Shown: positions 55,900 to 64,000, counted from the stretch's first letter. The stretch is 64,000 nucleotides of DNA from Alphaproteobacteria bacterium (GCA_020632955.1 JACKEO010000006.1:124001-188000), one strand, 5' to 3'. The notes: generated from the letters alone by a model not told the origin. Translations and numbers: made by a program.

Positions 55900-56777
55900 G
55901 CCGTGGCGTCCGGGGGCCAGGCCGCATCGCTGGCCAGGCCGTCGGGGTGCCGACGCCGGAGCAGGCCCAGCAGGCCCAGCAGGCAGGCCGCGCCCAGGCC
56001 GCCCACCACCGCGAGGGCCACGTCGGACTCCGCCTCGACGGCCAGCACCACCAGCCCCACGCCCAGCGCGTTGTTCGCCGCGTGCAGCAGCACACCCGGC
56101 CACACCGAGCCCGAGGTCCACCGCAGCCAGCCCAGGGCCAGCCCGGTCACGAGCGTGGCCGGCGACTGCACCGGGTCGAGGTGGTAGGCCGCGAACAGCA
56201 CGCTCGTGACGATCAGCGCCCCGAGGGGCCCGGCCGAGCGCCGCGTGGTGTCCCAGAAGAAGCCGCGGAAGACCAGCTCCTCGGCCAGCGGCGCGCCCAC
56301 GCAGATCTCCAGCGCGAACAGCACCCGCCACACCGCGGGCCCCTCCGTGAGCGCCTTGGCGATGAAGTCGAGGGAGCCCTCGGACCCCACGAGCTCGCGC
56401 AGCGACTCGGCGAGCAGGCCCGGCAGCCAGCCCACCAGCAGCCCCAGCGCGATGCCCAGCGCCCAGAAGGCATGGGGCGCGGGCCAGGCGCCGAACACGC
56501 CCGTCCACCCCTGCGGCCGGGCCGCCCGCTGGCGGGGCCCGTACCAGAGCCAGCCCACCAGCAGCTGCGCCACGGGCACCAGCGCCACCATCGCCGGCAG
56601 CTGCACCCCCGTGGTGGCCACCACCAGCCACGTGGGCAGCGGCCCGCCCATCGGCTGCTCGGTCGCCAGCAGCATCCCGAAGGCCATCAGCCCCAGCCCG
56701 AACAGCACCGTGCCCCAGCCCACGGAGAAGACCAGCGCCAGCCACAGCGCGCCCAGGTCCCCCCGCCGGTCAGCCAC
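55896..56777 (-). CDS. CPBP family intramembrane metalloprotease
   Basis: A 293-residue polytopic protein with the ABI/CAAX motifs: the glutamates and Arg in APLAEELVFRGFFWD near residue 165, the strand SVLFAAYHLDP with His, and GVLLHAANNALG with a His and Asn-Asn. These form the active site of CPBP intramembrane proteases, which cleave prenylated proteins or act in bacteriocin maturation and self-immunity. It starts eight bases inside the 3' end of miaB and is coupled to the permease. A role in processing the substrate of the ABC system is plausible. Confidence 0.88.
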   Translation of the reverse strand: MADRRGDLGALWLALVFSVGWGTVLFGLGLMAFGMLLATEQPMGGPLPTWLVVATTGVQLPAMVALVPVAQLLVGWLWYGPRQRAARPQGWTGVFGAWPAPHAFWALGIALGLLVGWLPGLLAESLRELVGSEGSLDFIAKALTEGPAVWRVLFALEICVGAPLAEELVFRGFFWDTTRRSAGPLGALIVTSVLFAAYHLDPVQSPATLVTGLALGWLRWTSGSVWPGVLLHAANNALGVGLVVLAVEAESDVALAVVGGLGAACLLGLLGLLRRRHPDGLASDAAWPPDATA

Positions 56778-58164
56778 CCGCGCCCTCCTCGCGGTCGTGG
56801 AGGGCCTCGCCTCGAGCCGAATGGGTGAAGCCGCGGGTCACGCGCACGCGGACTTCTCTGCCCGTGAGCGCCTCGTCGCCGGGGAAGTTCACCATCAGGC
56901 CCGTGGACGAGCGCGCCGCGATCACGCCCTCGTCGTGGCGACTGGGGCCCTCCACGAGCACGTCCAGCTCGGTGCCCTCGTGGCTGCGGGTCCACGCCAG
57001 CGACCGGGCGCGCTGGGCGTCCTGGAAGCGCGTGAGCCGCGCGCTGGCCACCTCGGCGGGCACGGGATCACCCAGGCGCAGGGCCGGCGTGCCTGGGCGC
57101 GGGCTGTAGGCGAAGCTGAAGGAGCCCACGAAGCCCACCTCGTCGAGCAGCGCCATCGTCTGCTCGAAGTCGGCCTCGGTCTCGCCCGGGAAGCCCACGA
57201 TCACGTCGGTGGTGAGCGTGAGGTCGGGCCGCGCGGCCTTCAGCGCCGCCACCACCTCGAGGTAGCGCTCGCGGGTGTAGAAGCGCTTCATGCGCCGCAG
57301 GACCGCGTTGCTCCCGGACTGCACGGGCAGGTGCAGGTGCGAGGCGAGCTGCGGCAGGTCGCGGTAGGCCTGCACCACGTCGTCGCCCATGTCGCGCGGG
57401 TGGCTGGTGGTGTAGCGGATGCGCCGCACGCCGGGCACCTCGGCCACGGCGTAGAGCAGCTCGGCGAAGCGCTTCTCGCCCGGCACCTTGAGCCCGTAGG
57501 AGTTCACGTTCTGGCCGATGAGCGTGATCTCCACCACGCCGCGGTCGGCCAGCGCGCGCACCTCCTCCACGATCTCCGCGCTGGGGCGCGAGGCCTCGGC
57601 GCCGCGCGTGGTGGGCACGATGCAGAAGGTGCACTTGTTGTCGCAGCCCTTCTGGATCGTGACGAAGGCGCCCACCCCGGTGGCCTGGGGGTCCACCTCG
57701 GCGACGAAGGGGTAGGTCTCGAGATCGAGGAAGTCCACGTCGAGCACGCGCTGCCCGGTGCGCGCCCGCTGCACCAGCGAGCGCACGTGGGGCACGCCGT
57801 CGGGGCCGAAGACCAGGTCGAGCTCGGGCCAGCGGCGCAGCAGCGCGTCGCCCTCCTGCTGGGCCACGCAGCCGGCCACGCCCAGCACCAGCGGCTTGTC
57901 GCGCTTGAGCGCCCGGTAGTGGCCCAGCGCCGAGTCCATCTTCGCCACCGCCTTCTCGCGGATCGAGCAGGTGTTCAGCAGGATGAGGTCGGCCTCCTCG
58001 GGGAACTGGGCGTCCTCGAAGCCGTCGGCCGCGAGCTGGGCGCGCATCTTGCCCGTGTCGTACACGTTCATCTGGCAGCCGAAGGTGTGGAACCACACCT
58101 TGCCGCCCACGGCACCCTCGGGCGTCGCGTCGGGGCGATCCGGATCGGGCGGCAGCGTGCGCAT
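56770..58164 (-). CDS. miaB: tRNA-2-methylthio-N6-dimethylallyladenosine synthase
   Basis: A 464-residue radical SAM methylthiotransferase that modifies A37 of tRNAs reading UNN codons. The N-terminal cluster ligands are in TFGCQMNVYDTGKM, LLNTCSIREKAV and VAGCVAQQEGD; the radical SAM cluster is KGCDNKCTFCIVPTTRGAE. The TRAM domain is at the end (LDVLVEGPSRHDEG, NFPGDEALTGREVRV). All six Cys are present. It heads an operon with a CPBP protease and an ABC-2 system. Confidence 0.97.
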   Translation of the reverse strand: MRTLPPDPDRPDATPEGAVGGKVWFHTFGCQMNVYDTGKMRAQLAADGFEDAQFPEEADLILLNTCSIREKAVAKMDSALGHYRALKRDKPLVLGVAGCVAQQEGDALLRRWPELDLVFGPDGVPHVRSLVQRARTGQRVLDVDFLDLETYPFVAEVDPQATGVGAFVTIQKGCDNKCTFCIVPTTRGAEASRPSAEIVEEVRALADRGVVEITLIGQNVNSYGLKVPGEKRFAELLYAVAEVPGVRRIRYTTSHPRDMGDDVVQAYRDLPQLASHLHLPVQSGSNAVLRRMKRFYTRERYLEVVAALKAARPDLTLTTDVIVGFPGETEADFEQTMALLDEVGFVGSFSFAYSPRPGTPALRLGDPVPAEVASARLTRFQDAQRARSLAWTRSHEGTELDVLVEGPSRHDEGVIAARSSTGLMVNFPGDEALTGREVRVRVTRGFTHSARGEALHDREEGAGG

Positions 58165-58203
58165 GGGACCTCGACGAGCGCGCTTCCTACCCCTGCCCGG
58201 GGG

Positions 58204-58746
58204 TCACCGCGAGCAGGCCAGCGTGCCGACGTCGACGCAGCGCAGCTCCTCGCCTCCGCGCACCGCCAGGGTGGGCGCACCGGGCCCCGCCAGCACCAGC
58301 CGCGCTCCGGCCCGCGACACCGCCTCGATCACCAGCGGCCCCTCCGCCGGCACCGTGCCCGTCCGCACCGCGTCCCCCTCGTGCAGGCGCCACGACAGCC
58401 ACCGATCGCGACGCGCGGGCGGCAGCCACACCCTGAGCGGCGCGTGCCCCGGCCCCCGAACCGGCGCGGCGTCGAGCCATGTGCACGGCACCGAGGCCTC
58501 GAGCCCCACGTCGTGGGGACCCCGGCACAGGTCGGGCGAGGCCGACGACGCCGAAGGCGGCTCCGGCGCGCGGGCCTGCCCCAGCGCCACCAGGGCGAGG
58601 CCCACCCCCACCGGACCCGCCCACGCCACGGCGCGCCGTGCCCGCAGCTCGTGCAGCGGCACCGGACGGGGACCCGCGGGCGCCGGGAGGGGTTGCAGCG
58701 GCGCGCGCGACGGCCGCGGCGCCGGGGGCAGGGCACGACCGGGCAC
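58204..58746 (-). CDS. Membrane-anchored hypothetical protein
   Basis: A 180-residue protein. A Pro/Arg-rich N terminus (about 35 residues) precedes one membrane helix (AVAWAGPVGVGLALVALGQA), then a small soluble domain with four Cys (SPDLCRGPHD, SVPCTWLD, ELRCVDVGTLAC), which could form two disulfides. No family is recognised. The GTG at 58746 has GGAGGT six bases before it. It is tandem with miaB, separated by 39 bases, and may share its transcript. Confidence 0.6.
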   Translation of the reverse strand: MPGRALPPAPRPSRAPLQPLPAPAGPRPVPLHELRARRAVAWAGPVGVGLALVALGQARAPEPPSASSASPDLCRGPHDVGLEASVPCTWLDAAPVRGPGHAPLRVWLPPARRDRWLSWRLHEGDAVRTGTVPAEGPLVIEAVSRAGARLVLAGPGAPTLAVRGGEELRCVDVGTLACSR

Positions 58747-58851
58747 GAAGGCACCTCCGTGCTCGCCCTACCCCTCCCCTGGGCCCGCCACGGACCACCA
58801 CGCCCGGGCTTCCCCCCCGCGCCCGTGGTAGGCAGCCCCCGGAGGAGCGAC

Positions 58852-60006
58852 GTGCGACGCAGCCTGCTGGCGCTTGCCCTGCTGTCCCCCCAGGCCTGCT
58901 GGAAGGTGGACGCCACCCTGCTCGCGGCCGATCGCGTGGCCCTCGACCCCGAGGTGGGCGCCCCTGCGGGCTGGTTCGTCGAGACGCTGGCCCTCGATCC
59001 CACCCTCGAGACACGCTGCCCCGACGACGAGCCCGCGATCTTCGTGGCCGTCTACCCGGCCGACGCCGACCGTCGCGTGGTGGAGGGCGCCCCGTCGCTG
59101 CCCACCGCCATCGTCTTCCACTCCGGCGCCTTCGACTTCGTGCCCGCCGACGCCGTGGACGACCCGCGCACGATCGAGGACGAGGGCGGCCGCACCTTCC
59201 AGGAGTCCAACGGCGGCGACAGCCGGCTCACCCTGGAGTGGGGCCTGCGCCGCGTCTACACCTCGCTCGGGCACTACCCCAACCTCGACCCCTCCGAGAG
59301 CCACGCCGGCGCCCTGCCCGCGGCCCTGGCCACCAAGGGCATCGCGATGCTCTGGCCGGTGAACTGCTGGGGCGACCTGTGGCACGACCGCCGCGGCGTG
59401 GTCGACAACGACTTCAACACCGACCTCTTCGCCCGCGACGGCCGCACGGCCGCGGAGTTCGTCTTCCGCCACGCGCTGGGCCCCTTCCCGCCGGCCAACC
59501 CGGTGGAGCTGCCCTTCCACGTCGACACCGACCGCCTCTTCCTCGTGGGGCTGGGCGACGGCGGGCGCGCCATCGGCGAGCTGCTCACGGCCGACGGCCC
59601 CTACACCACGCCCGTGGCCGTGCTCGACAGCCCGATCGACGACTACAGCACGGTGTACGGGTCGGCGGCGCTGGCGGCGAACGCGGTGCGCGAGGGGCTG
59701 CGGCGCATCTTCCCCGGCGTGGACGAGGGCAACGCCGCGGAGGTGCTGTCGCAGGGCGCGCCCTCGGCCATCCCCACGGCGCGCTTCCCCGACCGCCTGG
59801 CAGTGCTGCTGTCGGACAACGACCTCGTCATCCCGGCGGGCGCGAACGACGCGCTGCTCACCCGGATCGGCAGTGGCACCCTGGACCCGGACGATCTCCC
59901 GCTGCTGCGCACGCTGGATCCCGAGCACATCCTGTCGAATGCGGATGTGGACCTGTCGTACCGCGTGGCGAACTTCCTGGGTGGCGCGCCGCTCCTCGGG
60001 CCGTGA
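58852..60006 (+). CDS. Lipoprotein with alpha/beta-hydrolase-like features
   Basis: A 384-residue lipoprotein (VRRSLLALALLSPQAC). The mature chain contains TAIVFHSGAFDF near residue 85, IAMLWPVNCWGDLWHDRRG, RLFLVGLGDGGRAIGELL near residue 225 (a G-x-G-x-G elbow where the usual Ser is Asp), and a late RLAVLLSDNDLVIPAGAN. This layout suggests an alpha/beta hydrolase fold, but the nucleophile Ser is replaced in the elbow, so it may be non-catalytic. GGAGGA lies five bases before the GTG start. A low-GC region begins just after its stop. Confidence 0.7.
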   Translation: MRRSLLALALLSPQACWKVDATLLAADRVALDPEVGAPAGWFVETLALDPTLETRCPDDEPAIFVAVYPADADRRVVEGAPSLPTAIVFHSGAFDFVPADAVDDPRTIEDEGGRTFQESNGGDSRLTLEWGLRRVYTSLGHYPNLDPSESHAGALPAALATKGIAMLWPVNCWGDLWHDRRGVVDNDFNTDLFARDGRTAAEFVFRHALGPFPPANPVELPFHVDTDRLFLVGLGDGGRAIGELLTADGPYTTPVAVLDSPIDDYSTVYGSAALAANAVREGLRRIFPGVDEGNAAEVLSQGAPSAIPTARFPDRLAVLLSDNDLVIPAGANDALLTRIGSGTLDPDDLPLLRTLDPEHILSNADVDLSYRVANFLGGAPLLGP

Positions 60007-60252
60007 CGAACGCGCGGATTCGGTGGCCCCGGAAGGCGAGCCGGATCACCGGTCGCGACGCGTGCATCGGTCCTGTCGGGCCGAACATGCGACGCCGGTC
60101 GCGTTGATCGCTCTCCGCTTCTTGTTGCCGATTCCGCTTGATGACGGCGGACGATGGGGCGTCCATGCCGCCACCTGCGAGGCCGTCGTCGAACCAGGTC
60201 GCGCCATCCGAGCGACCGGGGACTTCGACCAGAACACGCTCGCACGCCTCGA
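60007..60252. other. Gap at the edge of a lower-GC patch
   Basis: 246 bases with no gene I can support. Base composition falls towards its right end. An open frame on the minus strand begins with TTG at 60265 and runs antisense into the lipoprotein gene, but it lacks a ribosome site and family match, so it is not called. Confidence 0.4.
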
Positions 60253-60846
60253 TCAGCGCGTGCAAGCGTCGCCCCCGAGGCCAGGAAGCGAACTCTTGGC
60301 GCGAGCGGCCCGATCGCGGTCAACCAACCACGCATGCACGTCGTCCCCAGCGCTCACCACTCGGTAGTAGTTGCACCGCATAGCATATGGCCGCGCAATC
60401 TCTGCGCAGACATAGGAGGTGGCAGTCTCGGATGTCATCCCACGGCCGGGCGCACGAGAATAGAACCCTGGCGGACTCAGGTTGTGTTCCCCCTCGAACA
60501 ACTGACTTCGTTCGCAAGTTGGCTGCAATACCGATCGCTCGATTTGGCCATTGAAAGAAAAGCGAAACCAGGCTTCTCCGTTGTCGATGTTCGCCGCCGC
60601 ATGGATATCCGTTGCGCCATTTGACAGGAACATCGGAAACGCATTTCGAAGCCAAGCGGCTTCAATGGATTCGTCGCCCTCCATTGCTGCGATCGACTCG
60701 TAGTGACGTTCCCAATACACCGCCGTCAGACGAGAGAGGCCAAGCCAGACAAGAGCGAGCGCCAATGAAGCTCCCCCTGCGATTGCGAGGGAAGCGCGGT
60801 CATTCCCCAACCGACCCCGCTGGCCACCAGGTGAAGGGGCTTCCAT
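60253..60846 (-). CDS. Orphan membrane-anchored protein in a low-GC patch
   Basis: About 197 residues. One N-terminal membrane helix (ASLAIAGGASLALALVWLGL) is followed by a soluble domain with four Cys: VLQPTCERSQLF, TATSYVCAEIARP, YAMRCNYYRVV and DACTR near the end. The aromatic-rich, Asn-rich make-up and lower GC (near 55 per cent by eye) differ from its neighbours, suggesting later acquisition. The ATG at 60846 has GAGG upstream; ATG at 60882 would add 12 residues but has a weaker site. No family recognised. It is the size and style of an accessory or immunity-type protein, which is only a guess. Confidence 0.55.
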   Translation of the reverse strand: MEAPSPGGQRGRLGNDRASLAIAGGASLALALVWLGLSRLTAVYWERHYESIAAMEGDESIEAAWLRNAFPMFLSNGATDIHAAANIDNGEAWFRFSFNGQIERSVLQPTCERSQLFEGEHNLSPPGFYSRAPGRGMTSETATSYVCAEIARPYAMRCNYYRVVSAGDDVHAWLVDRDRAARAKSSLPGLGGDACTR

Positions 60847-61267
60847 GACCCTGTTCCTCGTATCGATGCGGAATGCAGCCATCGCTCACCGGATACAGCC
60901 CAGAGCAAGCGGCTGGGCCTGGTCCGATGCCGTGGACGATTGACAACCGTCTGAACTCTATCCCATCGCCACCTGCAGCAGGTCGTCTTGCACCTCGAGC
61001 TCGATGGCGGGCCCAGCGCCTTCTGCACGGCCTGGAGCCTGGCGTGCTGCTGCTCGACCTCACCCGGGCTCATGTCGTCGAGCGTCGAGGGTGGCGCGCC
61101 GCGCCTCGGGTCGTGATCGGGTCCCAAGCAGTCGTGGTCGGCGAGCGCGGACATGGTCCGTCGATCCACGCCTCGAGTGGCCTGAAGGATCGCAGACAGG
61201 CAACCGCCAGTCCGCCCTTGCGCTCGAAACGCACGTCGGCGGGTTGGTGCGTAGAGCGCCAAGCCGC
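60847..61267. other. Gene-poor stretch with a possible broken small gene
   Basis: No intact gene is convincing here. On the minus strand, a start at 61154 or 61073 opens a protein-like stretch ending DDMSPGEVEQQHARLQ then AVQKALG. The natural-looking continuation, AIELEVQDDLLQVAMG and a stop at 60958, is in a different frame. This could be a single-base frameshift in a short coding region, or chance. The composition is intermediate between the patch and the rest. Confidence 0.35.
60958..61154 (-). pseudogene. Possible frameshifted remnant of a small protein
   Basis: The first frame gives an N-terminal part with MSPGEVEQQHARLQ and AVQKALGP; after a shift of one base the second gives AIELEVQDDLLQVAMG and a TAG stop. 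Joined, they make a helical, acidic protein of about 65 residues from 61154, or about 38 from 61073. There is no known family, so this rests only on the amphipathic pattern. Confidence 0.25.
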
Positions 61268-61648
61268 CTAGATCGTGTTCGGAACGTCATCGATGGACGG
61301 GGGCTCGTCGTGCTCGAAGCACACCGTGCACTCCGAGGGCGTGGACCAGTCCGCGCGGATCATCTGGACGCCTCCGTCCTCGGGCAAGCGCACGACGTCG
61401 ATGCTCTCGATGCGGTGCGTGATCCATCGAGCCATCTGCACATCGGGAGGTGCCCCTGCGGAGTACGGTCGCGATTCCCGCACGCACCAATCACGCACGA
61501 TGAGGAGGGCTTCCGAGAAGGATGTCGCGTGCACCAGCACCGACGCGCGCTCTGCCATCATCGGGCCGCTACGCTCGCCCACGCAGACTCGCTGCAGCAC
61601 CGCCAGATAGTGTGACTGGCTCTCGTAGTCCGGTCCGGAGCAACTCAT
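61268..61648 (-). CDS. Orphan small protein in the low-GC patch
   Basis: A 126-residue protein with no signal peptide or membrane helix. It starts SCSGPDYESQSHYLAVLQRV and contains ASVLVHATSFSEALLIVRDW followed by a Cys, then ARWITHRIESIDVVRLPEDG and an acidic end with two Cys-bearing motifs (SECTVCFEHDE). The Ala-Thr-Ser-Phe-Ser-Glu-Ala helix pattern recalls small DUF4288-like proteins, but this is weak. ATG at 61648 has GAGG upstream and is preferred over earlier in-frame codons because the upstream sequence is Arg/Ser-rich and non-protein-like. Confidence 0.55.
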   Translation of the reverse strand: MSCSGPDYESQSHYLAVLQRVCVGERSGPMMAERASVLVHATSFSEALLIVRDWCVRESRPYSAGAPPDVQMARWITHRIESIDVVRLPEDGGVQMIRADWSTPSECTVCFEHDEPPSIDDVPNTI

Positions 61649-61775
61649 CGAAACCTCGCCCGCGCCGGTGCCCCTCTGACCGCGCTGCTTCCTGTTCGTT
61701 CCGACGGTTCGCGACCTGCCGGGTCCCGGTCGACGCGACGGTGACGGCGCCGAGACTGCCACCTCGGCCTGCTGC

Positions 61776-62528
61776 CTAGCACGAAGCCAGCGCGATGCAG
61801 ACGCATGCCACCGCCACCACGAGGGGCGCCGCGACCGCGACGTGGAATGCACCTTCGACCCGTGCGATCCCCCGCGCGGTGCCCGTCACCCTCGCATGGA
61901 GCGCCACGCCCTCGTCCGTGGCGGGCAGCTGCAGCAGGGCTGCGTCCAGCTCCCGGAGCACGCCCTTCGAACGCTCGCCCATCTCCCGGTACAGCCACGA
62001 GAGCGCCACATCGTACTTCGTCGTCAGTGTGAGCAGGTCCGTCGGCCCGAGGCTTCGCAGCGCCGCCGCGTGCGCGTCCTGCACCGCGCGGGACGCGCGC
62101 AGCAGCGAGACCGCCCGCTCCGGACCGGGGCCCAGCGAGGCGGCGTGCTCGAGCTCCACCGTGGCCAGGCCACACAGCGCCGACACCGACACCCTGTCGT
62201 CGCCCCCGAGGTCGGCTGCCGCGCGCACCGAGCGCCACAGCCCCGCAGCTGCGTTGGCCTCACCGAGGGCGTGCAGCACGACGGCGAGATCGTGGGTGGC
62301 CCTGCGCGACCGCGAATGGTGCACGCCGAGCTCGGCGAGCGTGGAGGAACGAACCTTCTGCATCAAGGGCTTCGCGGCGGCCGGCGCGTGGGCGCGGACG
62401 AGCTCCACGGCGCGTCGCCAGGAGGGATCGACGACGCCTCCCGGGGGCCCCAGGGCCGCCGGACCGATGGGACTCCACGATGCGCGCCACCGACCCACGC
62501 TCCCCGCCGTCCGCGACAGGTCGAGCAT
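61776..62528 (-). CDS. Helical-repeat protein with C-terminal membrane anchor
   Basis: About 250 residues. The chain is mostly amphipathic helices in pairs (SRRATHDLAVVLHALGEANA, SALCGLATVELEHAASLG, RAVSLLRASRAVQDAHAAAL, DLLTLTTKYDVALSWLYREM), which resembles TPR-like repeats. It ends in a hydrophobic tail (VAAPLVVAVACVCIALASC), so it is probably tail-anchored in the inner membrane facing the cytoplasm. The start at ATG 62528 is reasonable but the ribosome site is weak. It is divergent from the pseudokinase gene, with 271 bases between the starts, and the pair may belong together. Confidence 0.55.
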   Translation of the reverse strand: MLDLSRTAGSVGRWRASWSPIGPAALGPPGGVVDPSWRRAVELVRAHAPAAAKPLMQKVRSSTLAELGVHHSRSRRATHDLAVVLHALGEANAAAGLWRSVRAAADLGGDDRVSVSALCGLATVELEHAASLGPGPERAVSLLRASRAVQDAHAAALRSLGPTDLLTLTTKYDVALSWLYREMGERSKGVLRELDAALLQLPATDEGVALHARVTGTARGIARVEGAFHVAVAAPLVVAVACVCIALASC

Positions 62529-62799
62529 AGCCCCATCCGCCGCCCCCGGCGCCCGCCCCTCCCCGCCTCCACCACACCGACGACGCCGCGCACGTCGCGA
62601 TCCGCGGTTGACTCGCGCAGACGCCACGCATAGCCTCGGGATCCTCGTCCCGGCCTCCGTGTGCCGCCTTCCTGGCGTCCTGCGTCGGCCGACCCCTCCC
62701 GCCGTCCCCCGCACGCCCCGACTCCACCGCCGGCGCCCGCCGACGTGCTCGGCGTGCAGGTCCCAGCCGCCCCTCCCCAGGGCATCGCCGAGGTGGAGC

Positions 62800-64000
62800 A
62801 TGCAGAGCGGAGACATCCTCACCGACGACGCCGGCCGCGCCTGGATCGTCGACGCCGAGCTCGGTCGTGGGCTCTGGGGTCGCAGCTGGGGCCTGAAGGG
62901 CGAGGACGGCACGCTGGCGGTGCTCAAGGTGCCGCACGGCGTGGCGGACTTCCCCCAGGCCGACGAGCCGGAGCGCCTCGCCCGCGCCTGCGCCACCGGT
63001 GCTGCGGAGCTGTGCGCCGAGCTGGAGGCCGCGCGCTTCCCCGCCCTGCCGCCCCTGCTGGGCACCATCGAGCTGCCCGACGACCGCGTGGGCCTGCTCG
63101 TGCCCCGCTACCTCGAGACCCTCGAGACCCGCCTGGCCGGCCACGCCCCGCTGTCCGAGGTGCTCGACGTGGTGATCCGCGTCTGCCATCGGCTCTCCAC
63201 CGGCGCCGCCACGGGCGTGATCCACGGCAACCTCCGCCCCTCGAACATCCTCCTCGACGCCACGGGCACCCCGGTGCTGGGCGACCCCCTCGTGCCGGCG
63301 CTGCTCGGCGTGCGTCAGGCCCTCGAGGCCGCCTGCCGCGGGCGCAGCCCCTGCCACCCGCCCGAGTCCCGACGCCCCGGCGTGCGCGCCCCGGCCTCGG
63401 GCACGTGGGACACCTGGGCGCTGGCCCTCGCCGTCTTCCGGTCGGCCGCCGAGGCCGGCTCCGCCGAGCGCATCGAGCTGCCCGTCGACGGCCTGGGTCG
63501 CGTGGGCCTCGCCGCGATCAAGGACGCCGCCGCCGCCCGGCTGGCCGCCGAGCACGCCAACCCCCGCTTCGCCGGCCGCGCCACCTCGCGCCTGGGTGCG
63601 GTGCTCAACCGCGCCCTGTCGGTGGAGGCCGAGCCCTCCCCGCCCTACCGCTTCACCACCACCGGCGAGCTCAAGGACCGGCTGGTGGAGGTGGACGAGC
63701 TGATCCACCCGGCCGTGGGCAGCGTGAGCCGGCCCATGCTCGGCGCCGCGGCCGCCGACGGCGTCTTCGCGGGCGGCGAGGCCGTCACCTTCACGGTGAA
63801 CGTGTCCACCACCTCGGGGGTCACCGCCCAGGAGGACCTCGCGGTGGGCGTGCAGCTGCACGACCTCGACGCGGGCGCCGACGGGCGCGTGCGCATCGAC
63901 AACGCCCGCTTCAGCGTCGACCGCTACCCGGCCGGTCGCTGGCGCTTCGAGTTCGTCCTCCCCGACGTCCCCCCGGGCCGCTACCGCGTGCGCGTGGCCT
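62800..64000 (+). CDS. Pseudokinase-like protein, N-terminal part
   Basis: At least 400 residues; the gene runs off the window. Residues 1-250 follow the layout of a Ser/Thr kinase: a VAIK-type Lys in LAVLKVPHG near residue 42, GLLVPRYLETLETRLAG hinge, and the catalytic loop VIHGNLRPSNILLDATG near residue 143. HGN replaces HRD, so the catalytic Asp is Asn, and the DFG position reads GDP. It is therefore probably a non-catalytic kinase homologue. After residue 300 a beta-sandwich-like domain begins (EAVTFTVNVSTTSGVTAQED, FEFVLPDVPPGRYRVRVA), as in CARDB/Ig-like or CalX-like modules. The ATG at 62800 has GGTGGAG upstream. Confidence 0.72.
   Translation, partial: MQSGDILTDDAGRAWIVDAELGRGLWGRSWGLKGEDGTLAVLKVPHGVADFPQADEPERLARACATGAAELCAELEAARFPALPPLLGTIELPDDRVGLLVPRYLETLETRLAGHAPLSEVLDVVIRVCHRLSTGAATGVIHGNLRPSNILLDATGTPVLGDPLVPALLGVRQALEAACRGRSPCHPPESRRPGVRAPASGTWDTWALALAVFRSAAEAGSAERIELPVDGLGRVGLAAIKDAAAARLAAEHANPRFAGRATSRLGAVLNRALSVEAEPSPPYRFTTTGELKDRLVEVDELIHPAVGSVSRPMLGAAAADGVFAGGEAVTFTVNVSTTSGVTAQEDLAVGVQLHDLDAGADGRVRIDNARFSVDRYPAGRWRFEFVLPDVPPGRYRVRVA

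Noticed and set aside
59858..60265. A 135-codon frame on the minus strand starting with TTG at 60265
   Set aside because: It runs antisense into the preceding lipoprotein gene, lacks a ribosome site, and becomes Arg/Gly/Ser-rich after the first 60 residues.

Overview
The window is very GC-rich (roughly 70 to 75 per cent by eye), densely packed and uses many GTG starts. It carries many lipoproteins, FG-GAP and beta-propeller surface proteins, and a set of housekeeping genes (sucAB, lon, mpl, miaB, hslO, a group 2 type sigma factor). This mix suggests a Gram-negative bacterium of the Myxococcota or a similar former deltaproteobacterial lineage. That placement is inference from gene style, not from a marker gene. 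I see no rRNA, tRNA, CRISPR array, insertion sequence or phage gene.

Layout, 1-24 kb: the end of a hydantoinase B gene; a c-type haem lipoprotein and a peroxiredoxin lipoprotein; a tandem pair of amidohydrolases, one of which has lost metal ligands; MORN-repeat, GNAT and Nudix genes; two small membrane genes and a GT87-like mannosyltransferase; an RhlE helicase; a 386-base gap holding a perfect 24-base inverted repeat; sucB and sucA; a three-gene redox/membrane/Hint-like cluster; boxC and boxB of the aerobic benzoyl-CoA pathway; a persulfide dioxygenase-rhodanese fusion; a DnaJ-type co-chaperone; a Fur-family regulator; and a sirtuin.

24-48 kb: a large Cys-rich lipase-like lipoprotein, a glycosyltransferase with a BioF2-like acyltransferase, Lon, an FG-GAP lipoprotein, a beta-propeller lipoprotein, Hsp33 beside a DsbD-alpha-like protein, and a polyprenol-type glycosyltransferase. 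These are followed by mpl, a beta-barrel gene and a tightly overlapping set of class III aminotransferase, LuxE-like and LuxC-like genes. The set looks like a route from a carboxylic acid through an aldehyde to an amine, and it is the best candidate for an undescribed pathway here. A sigma factor closes the block.

48-64 kb: an esterase; a polyprenyl synthase homologue without its aspartate-rich motifs; a heterodimeric ABC exporter with one degenerate ATP site; a miaB, CPBP protease, ABC-2 permease and ABC ATPase operon; and a lipoprotein hydrolase. A lower-GC patch (about 60.0-61.8 kb) carries orphan genes. At the end lies a tail-anchored helical-repeat protein, divergent from a pseudokinase that runs off the window.

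A recurring theme is the pairing of a normal enzyme or fold with a catalytically degraded relative: the amidohydrolase, prenyl synthase, kinase, Hint domain and ABC site.
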